From the NCBI GenBank assembly GCA_011389895.1, contig JAABTN010000004.1, positions 62,001 through 126,000 of the forward strand: DNA of 64,000 nucleotides. Direction: 5' to 3'. Shown here in pieces: positions 43,199-53,851 of this stretch (positions are counted from its first letter, which is position 1; the number at the start of each line of letters is the position of its first letter). The notes beneath the pieces are model-generated. The model was given only the letters and a program-made list of their open reading frames with translations, was not told the origin of the DNA and ran no database searches. The translations under genes and the position numbers were made by a program. The DNA is from Maritimibacter sp. (GTDB taxonomy: Bacteria; Pseudomonadota; Alphaproteobacteria; Rhodobacterales; Rhodobacteraceae).

Positions 43199-44118
43199 CG
43201 CGGTGCGATGGCGAGCCTTTCGGTGACGAAATCGGCGATTTCGCGCAGCGATTCGCGCGCCTCGGGCACCCAGCCGTCGAAAATCTGGAAGACATGCGGG
43301 GCGTCGGGCCAAGCGTGTTCATTGACCGCGCCCCCGGCGGTTCGCAAGACCTCGGCCATGCGGCGGGCGTCGTCGCGCAATATCTCGGTCTCGGCATATT
43401 GCAGAAGCACCGGCGGCGGCGCATCGAACCGGGCAAAAAGTGGCGAGGCGCGCGGGTCGGTGGGGTCGGCCCCGGCGAGATACCAGGTTGCCACATCGTC
43501 CCGGCGGCGCGCGGGCAGCATCGCGTCGCGGGCTTCGTTGTCCCGCATCGAGGCGCCTTGGAACGTGAAATCGGTGAGCGGCGCGATCGCGACAAGGCCC
43601 GCGGGGCGCTGCGCCTCGGCGCAGAGATCGGCCAGAAGCGCGAGGGCAAGGTTGCCGCCCGCGCTGTCGCCCGCCAGAACGATATGCTCCGGGCGATAGC
43701 CGCGGGTTACCAGCGCGTCCCAAGCGGCGCGGACATCCTCCAGCGCCTTGGGAAACGCGTGTTCGGGCGACAGCCGGTATTCCGGCGCACAGATTTCCAC
43801 GCCCGAGAGCCAGCCCAGGCGTGCGAGCATCGGGGCATGGGTTTCCGGCGCACCGGCGATGAAGCCGCCACCATGGATGTAGAGCACGATCCGGTCCGGG
43901 GCGACCGGGCGCGTTGCGGGCCGCGCGCAGACCCAAAGCGCGCGAATGTCGGGGGTGAGGCGCGTTTCGCGATAAAGCGCGAAGGGCGGCGCGCGAAAGA
44001 CCCGGCGCGCGCCCCGGATCATCAGGTCACGGTTGGCCTCGGGTTTCGCGGCATGGGCAAGCAGCGGCTTTACGAACACCCTAAGGGCAAGCGAGAGAAG
44101 GCGTAGTCGCAGGCTCAC
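43195..44118 (-). CDS. HSL-family alpha/beta-hydrolase (lipase/esterase)
   Basis: 307 aa, GTG start overlapping the gshB stop (GTGA). It has the HSL signature [13 protein letters not shown] and nucleophile [12 protein letters not shown] (Ser ~160). Asp/His candidates occur in [19 protein letters not shown] and DAPHVFQIF. The first ~45 residues look hydrophobic/amphipathic rather than a signal peptide. Substrate unknown, probably short esters. Convergent with comM by a 4-bp overlap. Confidence 0.87.
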   Translation of the reverse strand: MSLRLRLLSLALRVFVKPLLAHAAKPEANRDLMIRGARRVFRAPPFALYRETRLTPDIRALWVCARPATRPVAPDRIVLYIHGGGFIAGAPETHAPMLARLGWLSGVEICAPEYRLSPEHAFPKALEDVRAAWDALVTRGYRPEHIVLAGDSAGGNLALALLADLCAEAQRPAGLVAIAPLTDFTFQGASMRDNEARDAMLPARRRDDVATWYLAGADPTDPRASPLFARFDAPPPVLLQYAETEILRDDARRMAEVLRTAGGAVNEHAWPDAPHVFQIFDGWVPEARESLREIADFVTERLAIAPR

Positions 44119-45056
44119 GCGCGCCGGGCCTCGATGGCCTCCCAGATTTTCGCGGTGATGTTGACCTCGTCGAAACGCTCAAGCTCCTGAAGGCCGGTGG
44201 GCGAGGTGACGTTGATCTCTGTGAGCCAATCACCGATCACGTCGATGCCAACGAAGATCTGCCCTTTTTCGCGCAGAAGCGGGCCGATGGCATCGCAAAT
44301 CGCGCGGTCCCGGTCGGTGAGCGCGACCTTCTCGGGGCGGCCGCCCACGTGCATGTTCGACCGGGTTTCACCCTTGGCCGGCACCCGGTTGATCGCCCCC
44401 ACAGGCTCGCCGTCCACCAGGATGACACGCTTGTCGCCCTTCGACACGGCGGGCAGGAATTTCTGCGCGATCAGGGGTTCACGGCTGATGCCGGTGAAAA
44501 GCTCATGCAGGCTGGTCAGGTTGCGGTCGTTTTCGTCCAGCCGGAACACGCCCGCACCGCCGTTGCCGTAGAGCGGTTTCAGTATGATGTCCCCATGCTC
44601 ATGTTTGAAGCTCTTCAGATCATCGAGATTGCGCGCGATCATGGTCGGCGGTGTCAGGTCCGGAAATTGCAGGACCAGCAGCTTCTCGGGGTAATTGCGC
44701 ACCCAGAACGGATCGTTGACCACCAGCGTGTCGGGATGGATCAAATCGAGGATGTGGGTCGTGGTGATATAGCCCATGTCGAACGGCGGGTCCTGGCGAA
44801 GCCAGACGACATCGAAGCTGGCAAGATCGAGCAGCGTTTCGTCCCCGAGTGTCACGTGATCGCCGTGCACCCGGCGCAGTGTCATGGGCCACCCGCGTGC
44901 CTCCACCCGGCCTGCGCGAAAACACAGCCGGTCCGGGGTGTAGAAAAACAACTCGTGACCCCGCGCCTGCGCTTCTTCCGCGATGCGAAACGTGCTGTCC
45001 GCGTCGATGTCGACCCCTTGGATCGGGTCCATCTGAAAGGCGATCTTGAGCCCCAT
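44115..45056 (-). CDS. gshB: Glutathione synthetase
   Basis: 313 aa ATP-grasp enzyme joining gamma-glutamylcysteine and glycine. Opening [23 protein letters not shown]-binding [28 protein letters not shown] and [12 protein letters not shown] are diagnostic. The ATG at 45056 has GAG upstream. It lies in the rsmI-yraN-gshB string conserved in Rhodobacterales. Confidence 0.96.
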   Translation of the reverse strand: MGLKIAFQMDPIQGVDIDADSTFRIAEEAQARGHELFFYTPDRLCFRAGRVEARGWPMTLRRVHGDHVTLGDETLLDLASFDVVWLRQDPPFDMGYITTTHILDLIHPDTLVVNDPFWVRNYPEKLLVLQFPDLTPPTMIARNLDDLKSFKHEHGDIILKPLYGNGGAGVFRLDENDRNLTSLHELFTGISREPLIAQKFLPAVSKGDKRVILVDGEPVGAINRVPAKGETRSNMHVGGRPEKVALTDRDRAICDAIGPLLREKGQIFVGIDVIGDWLTEINVTSPTGLQELERFDEVNITAKIWEAIEARRA

Positions 45057-45122
45057 GTCACTCTCCCGTCTTTTCACCTTACATGGCGCGTCCGGGGAGG
45101 AAGGGCAATGGTCGTGGCACAG

Positions 45123-45473
45123 CTATTGCGTGATGTTTTCCAGCCGCGTCATGCGCCCCATGCCATCGACCATGGCAAGATCGAAGCGCATCCCCGCCGT
45201 CATGCCGCCGGGCATGGTGGCGACGAATTCCTCTGCCGTCTGGCAAATGCGCCCAAGCTGGGCGGGCGACAGGGCCTGTGCGGCACGGTCGAAGCTTTGC
45301 GATTTTTTGACCTCGACGAAAATGTAATCCGTCTTGTCGCGGATAATCAGGTCGATCTCGCCCGCCGTTCCGCGCCAACGGCGCGCCGCGACCGACAGCC
45401 CGCGATTTTCATAGTCGCGCGCCACCGCGTCTTCGGCGGCCAGACCCGAGAGGTAATTTCCGCGTCCCGACAT
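45123..45473 (-). CDS. UPF0102 family protein YraN
   Basis: 116 aa restriction-endonuclease-like fold. The family core GTAGEIDLIIRDKTDYIFVEVKKS carries the D-(E/D)VK metal pattern. The start shares a base with the rsmI stop (TGATG). Relatives bind DNA; precise role in this lineage unknown. Confidence 0.9.
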   Translation of the reverse strand: MSGRGNYLSGLAAEDAVARDYENRGLSVAARRWRGTAGEIDLIIRDKTDYIFVEVKKSQSFDRAAQALSPAQLGRICQTAEEFVATMPGGMTAGMRFDLAMVDGMGRMTRLENITQ

Positions 45474-46360
45474 CAGTTCTCCTTGCCTCCCTTTCCTGCG
45501 TCGCCGTCGTCTTTGCCCAACGCCAAGGCCGCCTGATACACCTGACGTTTTGGCAGCCCGAATGTTTCGGCCACCGTGGCCGCCGCATCCTTCACCCGCA
45601 TGGAGGAGAGTGCCTGTCGCAAGGCCGCTTCCATGTCCCGCGTGCTGATCTTGTCATGGCCACGCTCAACCACCATCACGATCTCGCCTTTCGGGGGCCG
45701 GTCCTCGACCGATGTCAGCACTTGGGCCAGCGTGCCCCGCCGGACCTCTTCGAATTTTTTCGTCAACTCCCGGCACAGCGCCGCGTTCCTGTCCTTTGCT
45801 CCAAGATCGCACAATTGAGTTAACGTCGCGTTTATGCGCCCCGGGCTTTCATAAAACACGACGGTCGCGGGCACCTGCAACAGCTCGGCCAGCCATGTTT
45901 TGCGTGCCCCGGCGGTGGCGGGGGCGAAGCCAGCGAACAGAAACCTGTCGGTGGGCAGGCCCGACAGGCACAGCGCGGCGGGCACGGCCGATGCCCCCGG
46001 CGCGGTCGTCACAAGGTGCCCCGCCCCCCCGATCTCGCGTGCGAGCGCGAAGCCCGGATCGGCGATCAGCGGCGTTCCCGCTTCACTTACGTAAGCCACG
46101 GATTTGCCCGTCGCGATCAGCTTTGTGATCCCCGCGCGCCCATCCGCGCCGGAATGGTCATGGTACGGAATGAGCGGCCGTCCCCCAAGCGCGACACCGT
46201 GTATGGACAGCAGTTTGCGCGCGGTGCGCGTGTCTTCGGCGGCAATGACATCGGCGCTGGCCAGAATGTCGAGTGCCCGCAGCGTGATGTCGCGCGCGTT
46301 GCCAATCGGGGTCGCGACAAGGTAGAGACCGGGATCAAGCGGGGCCGGGATGGGTTTCAA
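45473..46360 (-). CDS. rsmI: 16S rRNA (cytidine-2'-O)-methyltransferase RsmI
   Basis: 295 aa, TTG start with the ribosome-binding site AGG nearby; the family N-terminus GLYLVATPIGNARDITLRALDIL and the SAM block VIAAEDTRTARKLL and ALCLSGLPTDRFLFAGF are clear. It methylates C1402 of 16S rRNA. It is divergent from the lpoA-like gene. Confidence 0.93.
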   Translation of the reverse strand: MKPIPAPLDPGLYLVATPIGNARDITLRALDILASADVIAAEDTRTARKLLSIHGVALGGRPLIPYHDHSGADGRAGITKLIATGKSVAYVSEAGTPLIADPGFALAREIGGAGHLVTTAPGASAVPAALCLSGLPTDRFLFAGFAPATAGARKTWLAELLQVPATVVFYESPGRINATLTQLCDLGAKDRNAALCRELTKKFEEVRRGTLAQVLTSVEDRPPKGEIVMVVERGHDKISTRDMEAALRQALSSMRVKDAAATVAETFGLPKRQVYQAALALGKDDGDAGKGGKEN

Positions 46361-46483
46361 GGGTGGACCTGCCTTTCGGGACGTTTATTATGCGGCCAAT
46401 TGCGGGGTGAGTCTCGAAACACCTGCCACCGCACGAAAACACGCTGCTTCAGCAAGGCTCCAAGCGGAAAAAGGATGCCCCAT

Positions 46484-47665
46484 ATGTTTGCTTTTTTGCG
46501 CCGCGCCCGCAAGGCTCCGGCGACGATCATTGCCCTTCTCTCGATCCTGTTCATTGCATCTTGTGACATGGGCGTCCCCTCGGTCGGTGGGGGGCCGCGC
46601 ATTGATACGTCGAAACCCGTGCCGGTCGCGCTTTTGGTGCCGGGGGGGTCCGAGTCCGCCAATGACAACACGCTCGCAGCCTCGTTGGAAAATTCCGCGC
46701 GGCTCGCGATGAGCGAGCTTGACGGGGTGACCATAGACCTGCGCGTCTATAACACCGGTGGCGATGCCGGGACCGCGTCGTCCCAGGCGCAAGAGGCCGT
46801 GGCGGACGGGGCCAAGGTGATCCTTGGGCCGGTCTATGCCCAAAGCGCCGCCGCCGCCGGCGTGGCCGCAGCATCGCGGGACGTGAACGTTCTGGCGTTC
46901 TCGAACAACCCCGAGGTGGCCGGTGGCAACGTCTTCATCCTCGGCAATACGTTTGACAACACGGCCCGCCGCGTTGTCCGTTACGCCGCCGCGCAGGGCA
47001 AGGGCGACATCATGATCTTGCATGGCGACAACTCTGCCGAGACCGCCGCGCGCAACGCCATCCAGCAGGCTATCGCGGTGACGCCGGGTGCGACCCAGGC
47101 CGGAGCCATGGCGTTCGAGCTAAGCCAGAACGGGATCGTTCAGGCGATGCCGCAAATCTCGGAAACCGTGAAAAGCTCGGGTGCGAATGCGGTCTTCTTC
47201 ACCTCCGGCACAGACGGGGCGCTGCCATTCGTGACCAGCCTTCTGCCCGAGAACGGCGTGCGCAACAGCGAGGTGCAGTTCGCGGGTATCCAGCGTTGGG
47301 ATATTCCCAGCAGTGCGCTCACGCTTCCGGGCGTGCAGGGCGGCTGGTTCGCGCTGCCTGATCCCTCGCTCACCAGCCGGTTCCAAAGCCGCTACGAGGC
47401 GGCCTATGGTTCCGCCCCGCATCCGATCGCCGGTCTCGCCTATGACGGGATCGCGGCCATCGGCGCGCTGGTGAAGGCGGGGCAATCGGACGCGCTGTCG
47501 GGCGCGGCCCTGACCCAATCGCAAGGTTTCGTTGGCGTGAATGGCGTGTTCCGCCTGCGCGGCGATGGCACCAATGAGCGCGGTCTTGCCGTTGCCCAGA
47601 TTCAGAACCAACAGGTCGTTGTGATCGACCCGGCCCCGAAGAGCTTTGGTGGTGCCGGACTCTGA
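46484..47665 (+). CDS. LpoA/LppC-like penicillin-binding protein activator lipoprotein
   Basis: 393 aa. Lipobox ALLSILFIASC near residue 26. Mature part is a periplasmic-binding-type fold (PVALLVPGGSESANDNTLAASL; GAKVILGPVYAQSAAAAGVAAA). The ATG at 46484 is favoured because AAGG sits 8 bases upstream; an ATG three codons earlier is too close. It is the outer-membrane-anchored activator class for peptidoglycan synthases, as suggested by adjacent peptidoglycan gene murJ. glnD overlaps its 3' end. Confidence 0.87.
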   Translation: MFAFLRRARKAPATIIALLSILFIASCDMGVPSVGGGPRIDTSKPVPVALLVPGGSESANDNTLAASLENSARLAMSELDGVTIDLRVYNTGGDAGTASSQAQEAVADGAKVILGPVYAQSAAAAGVAAASRDVNVLAFSNNPEVAGGNVFILGNTFDNTARRVVRYAAAQGKGDIMILHGDNSAETAARNAIQQAIAVTPGATQAGAMAFELSQNGIVQAMPQISETVKSSGANAVFFTSGTDGALPFVTSLLPENGVRNSEVQFAGIQRWDIPSSALTLPGVQGGWFALPDPSLTSRFQSRYEAAYGSAPHPIAGLAYDGIAAIGALVKAGQSDALSGAALTQSQGFVGVNGVFRLRGDGTNERGLAVAQIQNQQVVVIDPAPKSFGGAGL

Positions 47666-50435
47666 TCTCCTAACAACCAACCGGGACATCTCCGAGGAGC
47701 TGATCGCGCCGCCCGTCGAGATTTTCGACCGGGCGGCGGTTTTGGCACAGATCGACGAGACGTTGGGGGATGCGACGGACGCAAGCGCCGTGCGCAAGGC
47801 GACGGTCGAGGTTCTGCGCGCCGCGCAGGCCCATGGCCGGGAGAAGATCGAAACACAGGTCACCGCCAATCCGAAATCGGCGCGCAAGGCGGTGCAATCC
47901 TATGCGTGGTTGACCGATTGCCTTGTTCAGACGGTGTTCCGGGTGGCCACCGGGCGGCTTCATCCGGTCGAGAATGCCACCACGTCGGAACGTATGGCGG
48001 TGCTTGCCGTCGGTGGCTATGGCCGCTTCGAGATGGCACCCCATTCCGATGTCGATCTCTTGTTCCTCACCCCCTACAAGATCACCGCATGGGCCGAGAG
48101 CGTGATCGAAAGCATGCTTTACATGCTGTGGGATCTGCATCTGAAGGTTGGCCATTCGTCGCGCACGATCAAGGATTGCATCCGGCTGGGCAAAGAAGAT
48201 TTCACCATCCGCACCGCCATGCTCGAAGTGCGCTATGTTGACGGGGACGAACCCTTGGCGCAAGAGCTTGCCTCGGAGCTGTTCGAAGGATTGTTCAAGG
48301 GCACTGCGCCCGAGTTCATCGAGGCGAAGCTCGACGAACGCTCAAGCCGCCATCGAAAGCAGGGCGGCCAGCGCTATATGGTCGAACCCAATGTGAAAGA
48401 GGGCAAGGGCGGTCTGCGCGACCTGCAGACCCTCATCTGGGTCGGCAAATACATCTACCGCGTCCTCAGGGCGCGCGAATTGCGGGATCTTGGCCTGTTC
48501 ACGGCCGAGGAATACGCGGTGTTCAGCGCGGCCAGCAATTTCCTGTGGGGGGTGCGCACGCAAATGCACCTGATCGGCGGGCGGGCCATAGACCAACTGA
48601 CCTTCGACATGCAGATCGACGTGGCCGCGCGCATGGGCTACGTCGACAAGGGCGGACGCCGCGCGGTCGAGCATTTCATGCAGGATTATTTCCGCCACGC
48701 CACCTCGGTCGGTGAGTTGACCCGCATCTTCCTTGTGAAACTGGAAAACGAACACTTGAAGAAACAGCCGATGCTGGCGGGGTTGTTCAAGCGGCGCAAG
48801 AAGCTCAAACCGGGGTTCGCGATGGCCAACGGGCGGCTGACCTACGCCGACGAGGACGCGTTCCTGTCAGACAAGCTCAACCTTTTGCGGATTTTCGAGG
48901 AAGCCTTGCGCACCGGGGTGTTGTTGCACCCGGACGCGATGCGCAGCGTGGTCGCCAATCTTGACATGATCGACGACGAGATGCGCTCGAACCGGGAAGC
49001 GGCGCGGATTTTCCTCGATCTCCTGCTCAAGCATGGCAACCCGGAGCGTGCCTTGCGCCGGATGAACGAATTGGGCGTGCTGGCCGCGTTCATTCCCGAG
49101 TTTGAACCCATCGTCGCAATGATGCAGTTCAACATGTATCACAGCTACACGGTGGACGAGCACACCATCCAGTGCATCTCGGCGCTGGCCGAAATCGAGC
49201 GTGGCGAACGGGTCGAGGATCTGCCCGTTGCGTCCAGCATTCTGCAGGCGGGTGTGAACCGAAAGGTGCTTTATGTCGCGCTTCTATGCCATGACATCGG
49301 CAAGGGGCGCGAAGAGGATCATTCGATCCTCGGGGCGAAGATGTCACGCCCCATCGCCATGCGCCTTGGCTTGACGAAATCCGAGGTCGAGACGGTCGAA
49401 TGGCTGGTGCGGCACCATTTGCAGATGTCGGACGTGGCCCAGAAACGCGATTTGTCGGACCCGCGCACGGTCAAGGGATTTGCCAAGGCGGTGAAGCTGA
49501 AGAAACGTCTCGACCTGCTCTTGGTGCTGACCGTCTGCGATATCCGCGGTGTCGGGCCGGGGACATGGAACAACTGGAAAGCCATGCTTTTGCGTGAGCT
49601 TTACGGTGAGACTGCCAAGGCGCTCGATGGCGGGATCGAGGCGCTGTCGACCGAGGCGCGCTCGGACAAGGCCAAGAAAAAGCTGCGCAAGAAGCTGGAC
49701 ACCTGGGGGCGCAAGGAGCTGCGCACCGAGACGAGCCGCCATTACGACCAGTATTGGCAGGGTCTGTCGACCGCCGAACACGTGGTGTTCGCCAATCTTC
49801 TCAAGGAGTTGGGGCCAAACGATATCCGTATTGAGCTGACCCAAGACAAAGATCGCGATGCGACGCGCGCGGCCTTTGTCCTGTCCGACCATCCCGGCAT
49901 CTTCTCGCGCCTCGCAGGTGCCCTGGCGCTGGTTGGGGCCAACGTGGTCGATGCCCGCACCTATACCTCGAAAGACGGTTTCGCCACGGCGATATTCTGG
50001 GTGCAGGATCACGAAGGGCATCCGTTCGAGGAAACCCGTCTGAAACGGCTGGAGGACATGATCCACAAGACCCTGCGCGGCGATGTCATTGCCCGCGATG
50101 CGATGGTGGATCGCGACAAGCTCAAGAAACGCGAAAAGGCGTTCAAGCTGCCCACCAACATCACCTATGACAACGATGGGTCGGACATTTACACGATCAT
50201 CGAGGTGGACACCCGCGACCGCCCCGGCCTGTTGCATGATCTCACCCGCACGCTGGCCGATAACCATGTCTATATCGCCTCTGCGGTGATTGCGACCTAT
50301 GGGGAACAGGTGGTGGACACCTTTTACGTGAAGGATATGTTCGGGTTGAAATTCTTCTCCGAGGGCAAGCAAAAGGCGCTTGAAAAGAAACTGCGCGAGG
50401 CGATTGTCCAGGGCGCCGAACGGGCGGATCGCTGA
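47652..50435 (+). CDS. glnD: [Protein-PII] uridylyltransferase / uridylyl-removing enzyme GlnD
   Basis: About 927 aa. Nucleotidyltransferase VGGYGRFEMAPHSDVDLLFL (~120), HD hydrolase domain with LCHDIGKGREEDHS (~540), and two C-terminal ACT domains (DHPGIFSRLAGALALVG; TRDRPGLLHDLTRTLADN). It senses glutamine and modifies PII. The GTG at 47652 is chosen for its GAAGAG spacing; GTG 47649 and TTG 47646 are alternatives. It overlaps the lpoA-like 3' end by 14 bases. Confidence 0.96.
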   Translation: MPDSDLLTTNRDISEELIAPPVEIFDRAAVLAQIDETLGDATDASAVRKATVEVLRAAQAHGREKIETQVTANPKSARKAVQSYAWLTDCLVQTVFRVATGRLHPVENATTSERMAVLAVGGYGRFEMAPHSDVDLLFLTPYKITAWAESVIESMLYMLWDLHLKVGHSSRTIKDCIRLGKEDFTIRTAMLEVRYVDGDEPLAQELASELFEGLFKGTAPEFIEAKLDERSSRHRKQGGQRYMVEPNVKEGKGGLRDLQTLIWVGKYIYRVLRARELRDLGLFTAEEYAVFSAASNFLWGVRTQMHLIGGRAIDQLTFDMQIDVAARMGYVDKGGRRAVEHFMQDYFRHATSVGELTRIFLVKLENEHLKKQPMLAGLFKRRKKLKPGFAMANGRLTYADEDAFLSDKLNLLRIFEEALRTGVLLHPDAMRSVVANLDMIDDEMRSNREAARIFLDLLLKHGNPERALRRMNELGVLAAFIPEFEPIVAMMQFNMYHSYTVDEHTIQCISALAEIERGERVEDLPVASSILQAGVNRKVLYVALLCHDIGKGREEDHSILGAKMSRPIAMRLGLTKSEVETVEWLVRHHLQMSDVAQKRDLSDPRTVKGFAKAVKLKKRLDLLLVLTVCDIRGVGPGTWNNWKAMLLRELYGETAKALDGGIEALSTEARSDKAKKKLRKKLDTWGRKELRTETSRHYDQYWQGLSTAEHVVFANLLKELGPNDIRIELTQDKDRDATRAAFVLSDHPGIFSRLAGALALVGANVVDARTYTSKDGFATAIFWVQDHEGHPFEETRLKRLEDMIHKTLRGDVIARDAMVDRDKLKKREKAFKLPTNITYDNDGSDIYTIIEVDTRDRPGLLHDLTRTLADNHVYIASAVIATYGEQVVDTFYVKDMFGLKFFSEGKQKALEKKLREAIVQGAERADR

Positions 50436-51976
50436 TGCAGCCCATCACGCTTCTGCGCGGGTTCCTGACCGTTGGTGGCTGGACCGCGATGAGCCGGGTT
50501 CTGGGGTTCGTGCGCGACGTGGGTTTCGCGGCGGCGCTCGGGTCCGGCCCGGTGGCCGAGGCATTCTATACCGCCTTTTCGCTGCCCAACATGTTCCGCC
50601 GCTTCTTTGCCGAGGGCGCGTTCAACACCGCTTTCGTGCCGATGTTCGCGAAAAAGGTCGAAGCGGACGAAGACCCGCTGTCTTTCGCGCGCGATGCGCT
50701 GACTGCGCTCGCGACACTTTTGTTGATCCTGACCATCGTGGCGCAGATCTTCATGCCCGCGCTGGTCCTGATGCTGGCCTCCGGGTTCGCGGGGGATGAG
50801 CGTCTGGGGCTTGCCACGCTTTATGGCCGGATCGCCTTTCCCTATATCCTCTTCATATCGCTCTCGGCGCTGTTGTCGGGCGTGCTGAACGCCACGGGCC
50901 GGTTCTCGGCGGCGGCGGCGGCGCCGGTGCTTTTGAACATCATCTTCATCATCGCCATTTTCGGTGCGCGGGGATATGGCCTCGATATGGGGCTGGTGCT
51001 GTCCTGGGCGGTGCCCATCGGCGGTATCGCGCAATTGGCGCTGGTCTGGGTGGCGGCGTCGCGGGCGGGGTTCAAGCTTTTGCCACGCCGCCCGCGCTTC
51101 ACCCCGGAGCTCAAGCGGCTTGCCATCATCGCCGGTCCCGCCGCGCTCGCCATGGGGGTGGTGCAGATCAACCTGATCGTGGGGCGTCAGGTCGCGTCTT
51201 ACTTCGATGGGGCGATTGCGTGGCTGTTCATGGCCGATCGTTTGTATCAGCTTCCGCTGGGCGTTGTGGGGATCGCCATCGGCGTTGTGCTTTTGCCCGA
51301 CCTGTCGCGCCGATTGCGGGCCGAGGACCACGCGGGCAGCCGCCACAGCTTTTCGCGCGCCGGTGAATTTGCCCTGATGCTCACGATCCCTTCCGCCGTG
51401 GCGCTCGTGGTCATTCCGATGGAATTGGTCGGTGTCCTGTTCGAGCGCGGTCAATACACCGCCGACGACACCGCCAAGACGGCGCTGGCGGTGGCGGTCT
51501 ATGGCCTCGGGCTTCCGGCTTTCGTTTTGCAAAAGGTGCTTCAGCCGGTCTATTTCGCGCGCGGTGATACCAAGACCCCGTTCTACTTCGCGCTTCTATC
51601 GCTGGTGGTGAACGCGGCGCTCGCCATCGGGCTGGCCCCGGTCGTCGGGTTCATCGCGGCGGCGATCGGTACCAGCATCGCGGGCTGGGCCATGACCATC
51701 GCCCTGTGGATCGGCACCTACCGAAAGGGTGAGAGCACCCGCTTCGACCGGCGGTTCTGGCGGCGGCTCTGGGGGATCATGGCGGCCAGTGCGGTGATGG
51801 GGGCCGCACTTTGGGGCGGCGTCGTGGTGCTGGGCCCGATGTTCGGGATCTCTGGGCTGAAGATCATTGCGCTGGTGATCCTCATCACCCTCGGGGTGCT
51901 GGTCTATTTCCTCGCCGGTCAGCTTTTCGGCGCGGTGAATTTCCGCGACCTGAAGGCGATGATGAAGCGGGGTTAA
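50435..51976 (+). CDS. murJ: Lipid II flippase MurJ (MviN)
   Basis: 513 aa, about 14 hydrophobic helices of the MOP superfamily. The SRVLGFVRDVGFAAALGSG, FRRFFAEGAFNTAFVPMFAKK and DRLYQLPLGVVGIAIG blocks are diagnostic of MurJ. It flips lipid II to the periplasm. The ATG shares a base with the glnD stop (TGATG). It ends in a 4-bp overlap with a convergent gene. Confidence 0.96.
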   Translation: MQPITLLRGFLTVGGWTAMSRVLGFVRDVGFAAALGSGPVAEAFYTAFSLPNMFRRFFAEGAFNTAFVPMFAKKVEADEDPLSFARDALTALATLLLILTIVAQIFMPALVLMLASGFAGDERLGLATLYGRIAFPYILFISLSALLSGVLNATGRFSAAAAAPVLLNIIFIIAIFGARGYGLDMGLVLSWAVPIGGIAQLALVWVAASRAGFKLLPRRPRFTPELKRLAIIAGPAALAMGVVQINLIVGRQVASYFDGAIAWLFMADRLYQLPLGVVGIAIGVVLLPDLSRRLRAEDHAGSRHSFSRAGEFALMLTIPSAVALVVIPMELVGVLFERGQYTADDTAKTALAVAVYGLGLPAFVLQKVLQPVYFARGDTKTPFYFALLSLVVNAALAIGLAPVVGFIAAAIGTSIAGWAMTIALWIGTYRKGESTRFDRRFWRRLWGIMAASAVMGAALWGGVVVLGPMFGISGLKIIALVILITLGVLVYFLAGQLFGAVNFRDLKAMMKRG

Positions 51977-52674
51977 CGGCGTTGGCGCAAGCGCGCCACG
52001 ATCCGTTGCCATTCCCCCGGGTTGACGAGAAACGCGATCCCGAAACCCGAGACGAAGCCCGCGACCTCGGCAACCCAGTTTTGGCCGGCCCCGAAGAAGA
52101 TGCCGAAGATGAACTGGATCGCCAAGAGCACGCCGATCAGCGCGAAGGCTTGTATTTGCCGCCCCCCGGTCGCCCCGAGTTGCGCCCAGAGGATCAGGGT
52201 GAAGCCACCGACCAGCCCATAGGCACCCGGGTAGCCCCCGAAGAGCGGCACCCGCGTATCCCAGACGATCCCGTAGACGATGGCGCCGATGATCGAGGAG
52301 CCGAAGAAGATCGCGAGGATCGGCCATTGCCCCATACGCTCGCCCACGAGTTTGCCCAGGGCGAGCAGGAAAACGAGAACGAACACCGCCTGCGTGAACG
52401 AGCCTTGCAGGAACGGATAGGTCACGAAGCGAAACAGGTATTTCGCCCGGACGGTCTGGTTGTCGATCATCCATTGCATCAGGGGTTCGTAGAAGCCGTA
52501 ATTCTCGATCGCGGTAAGGCGCCAGCCTGAGGCTTCGGGGCCGCCGATGAAACCGCTGGCGGCAAGGGTGAACACCATTTCGATCAGGAAGACCGCGGCG
52601 GCGAGGATCACCACCACGATGGGAAGCGGGTTCACGGGGGCCGCGCTGGGCGGGCGATCAGGCTCGAAGGACAT
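51973..52674 (-). CDS. Rhomboid-fold membrane protein lacking catalytic residues
   Basis: 233 aa with six hydrophobic segments and the rhomboid layout. The active-site positions are altered: the TM2 HGxxxH region is QGSFTQ, the GxSG nucleophile motif reads GYPGAYG (Ser replaced), and the TM6 His (AHLGG) reads AEVAGF. The protein therefore cannot be a serine protease in the usual way and resembles iRhom/Derlin-type pseudoproteases. Start chosen at 52674 (AAGGAAA spaced about 7); a start at 52704 is possible. Gene convergent with murJ. Confidence 0.85.
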   Translation of the reverse strand: MSFEPDRPPSAAPVNPLPIVVVILAAAVFLIEMVFTLAASGFIGGPEASGWRLTAIENYGFYEPLMQWMIDNQTVRAKYLFRFVTYPFLQGSFTQAVFVLVFLLALGKLVGERMGQWPILAIFFGSSIIGAIVYGIVWDTRVPLFGGYPGAYGLVGGFTLILWAQLGATGGRQIQAFALIGVLLAIQFIFGIFFGAGQNWVAEVAGFVSGFGIAFLVNPGEWQRIVARLRQRR

Positions 52675-52745
52675 GGGCGTTTCCTTGACGGGGGTTTCGT
52701 GCATGGGTAAGCGAGCCGGGCAGAGAAATCCAGACGGAGATCGCC

Positions 52746-53765
52746 ATGATCGATCAGACCTTCCCACAGCGCGTGTTTTCCGGGATCAAACCCTCGGGCG
52801 GCCTGACCCTTGGCAATTACCTTGGTGCCATCAAGCGCTGGGTCGAGATGCAGGAAGATCCGGGCTATGAGACGGTCTATTGCGTGGTCGACATGCACGC
52901 GGTCACGGTCTGGCAGGATCCCGCCGACCTGACCCGCGCCACGCGCGAAGTGGCCGCGGCCATGATCGCCTCGGGCATCGACCCGGAAAAGTCGATCCTG
53001 TTCAACCAGTGCCGCGTGCCCGCCCATGCCGAGCTGGGATGGCTTCTAAGCTGCGTGGCGCGCGTCGGTTGGATGAACCGGATGACGCAGTTCAAGGACA
53101 AGGCGGGCAAGAACACCGAGAAGGTGTCCTTGGGTCTTTATGCCTACCCGGCGCTGATGGCGGCGGATATCCTCGCCTATCACGCGACCCATGTGCCGGT
53201 GGGCGAGGACCAGAAGCAGCACGTCGAATTGACCCGCGACATCGCGTCGAAGTTCAACCACGACTACGGGGTCGAGTTCTTCCCGATGACCGAGCCGGTG
53301 ATCGAAGGCCCGGCCATGCGGGTGATGAACCTGCGCGACGGATCGAAGAAAATGTCGAAGTCCGGCGACAGCGACATGGAGCGGATCAACATGCTCGACG
53401 ATGCCGACGCGATCGCGAAAAAGTTCAAGAAGGCGCGCTCGGATGCCGAAGAATTGCCATCTGAGGTCGCAGGATTGAAAGATCGGCCCGAGGCAAAGAA
53501 CCTCGTGGATATCTACGCAGGCTTGACTGAACGCGACACGGCGGACGTGCTGGCCGAGTTCGGCGGCGCGGGCTGGGGCAAATTCAAACCCGCCCTGGCC
53601 GACCTCGCGGTCGAGAAGCTCGCCCCGGTGTCAGACGAGATGCGCAGGCTGCTGGATGCCCCGGATGAGCTCGATGCGATCATGGCGCGCGGGGCCGAGC
53701 GGGCCGCCGGGGTGGCGGAGCCGATTCTCGCCCGGACGTTCGAGATCATGGGGTTCGTGCGCTAA
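52746..53765 (+). CDS. trpS: Tryptophanyl-tRNA synthetase
   Basis: 339 aa class I aaRS. HIGH equivalent [17 protein letters not shown] near residue 15, KMSKS in [11 protein letters not shown], and the [18 protein letters not shown] region are clear. It charges tRNA-Trp. It is divergent from the pseudo-rhomboid gene (71-bp spacer). Confidence 0.97.
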   Translation: MIDQTFPQRVFSGIKPSGGLTLGNYLGAIKRWVEMQEDPGYETVYCVVDMHAVTVWQDPADLTRATREVAAAMIASGIDPEKSILFNQCRVPAHAELGWLLSCVARVGWMNRMTQFKDKAGKNTEKVSLGLYAYPALMAADILAYHATHVPVGEDQKQHVELTRDIASKFNHDYGVEFFPMTEPVIEGPAMRVMNLRDGSKKMSKSGDSDMERINMLDDADAIAKKFKKARSDAEELPSEVAGLKDRPEAKNLVDIYAGLTERDTADVLAEFGGAGWGKFKPALADLAVEKLAPVSDEMRRLLDAPDELDAIMARGAERAAGVAEPILARTFEIMGFVR

Positions 53766-53851
53766 TAGTCCCAATGCGGGGCGGCGCCCGGTCGGGGCGT
53801 CGGGAGTTTTCCCGGCACCCATGGTTGCAATTCTCAAGACCGAACAGGGGA

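Noticed and set aside
51973-52674. Active rhomboid intramembrane serine protease
   Set aside because: The Ser and His positions are replaced, so the annotation was changed to a rhomboid-fold pseudoprotease.
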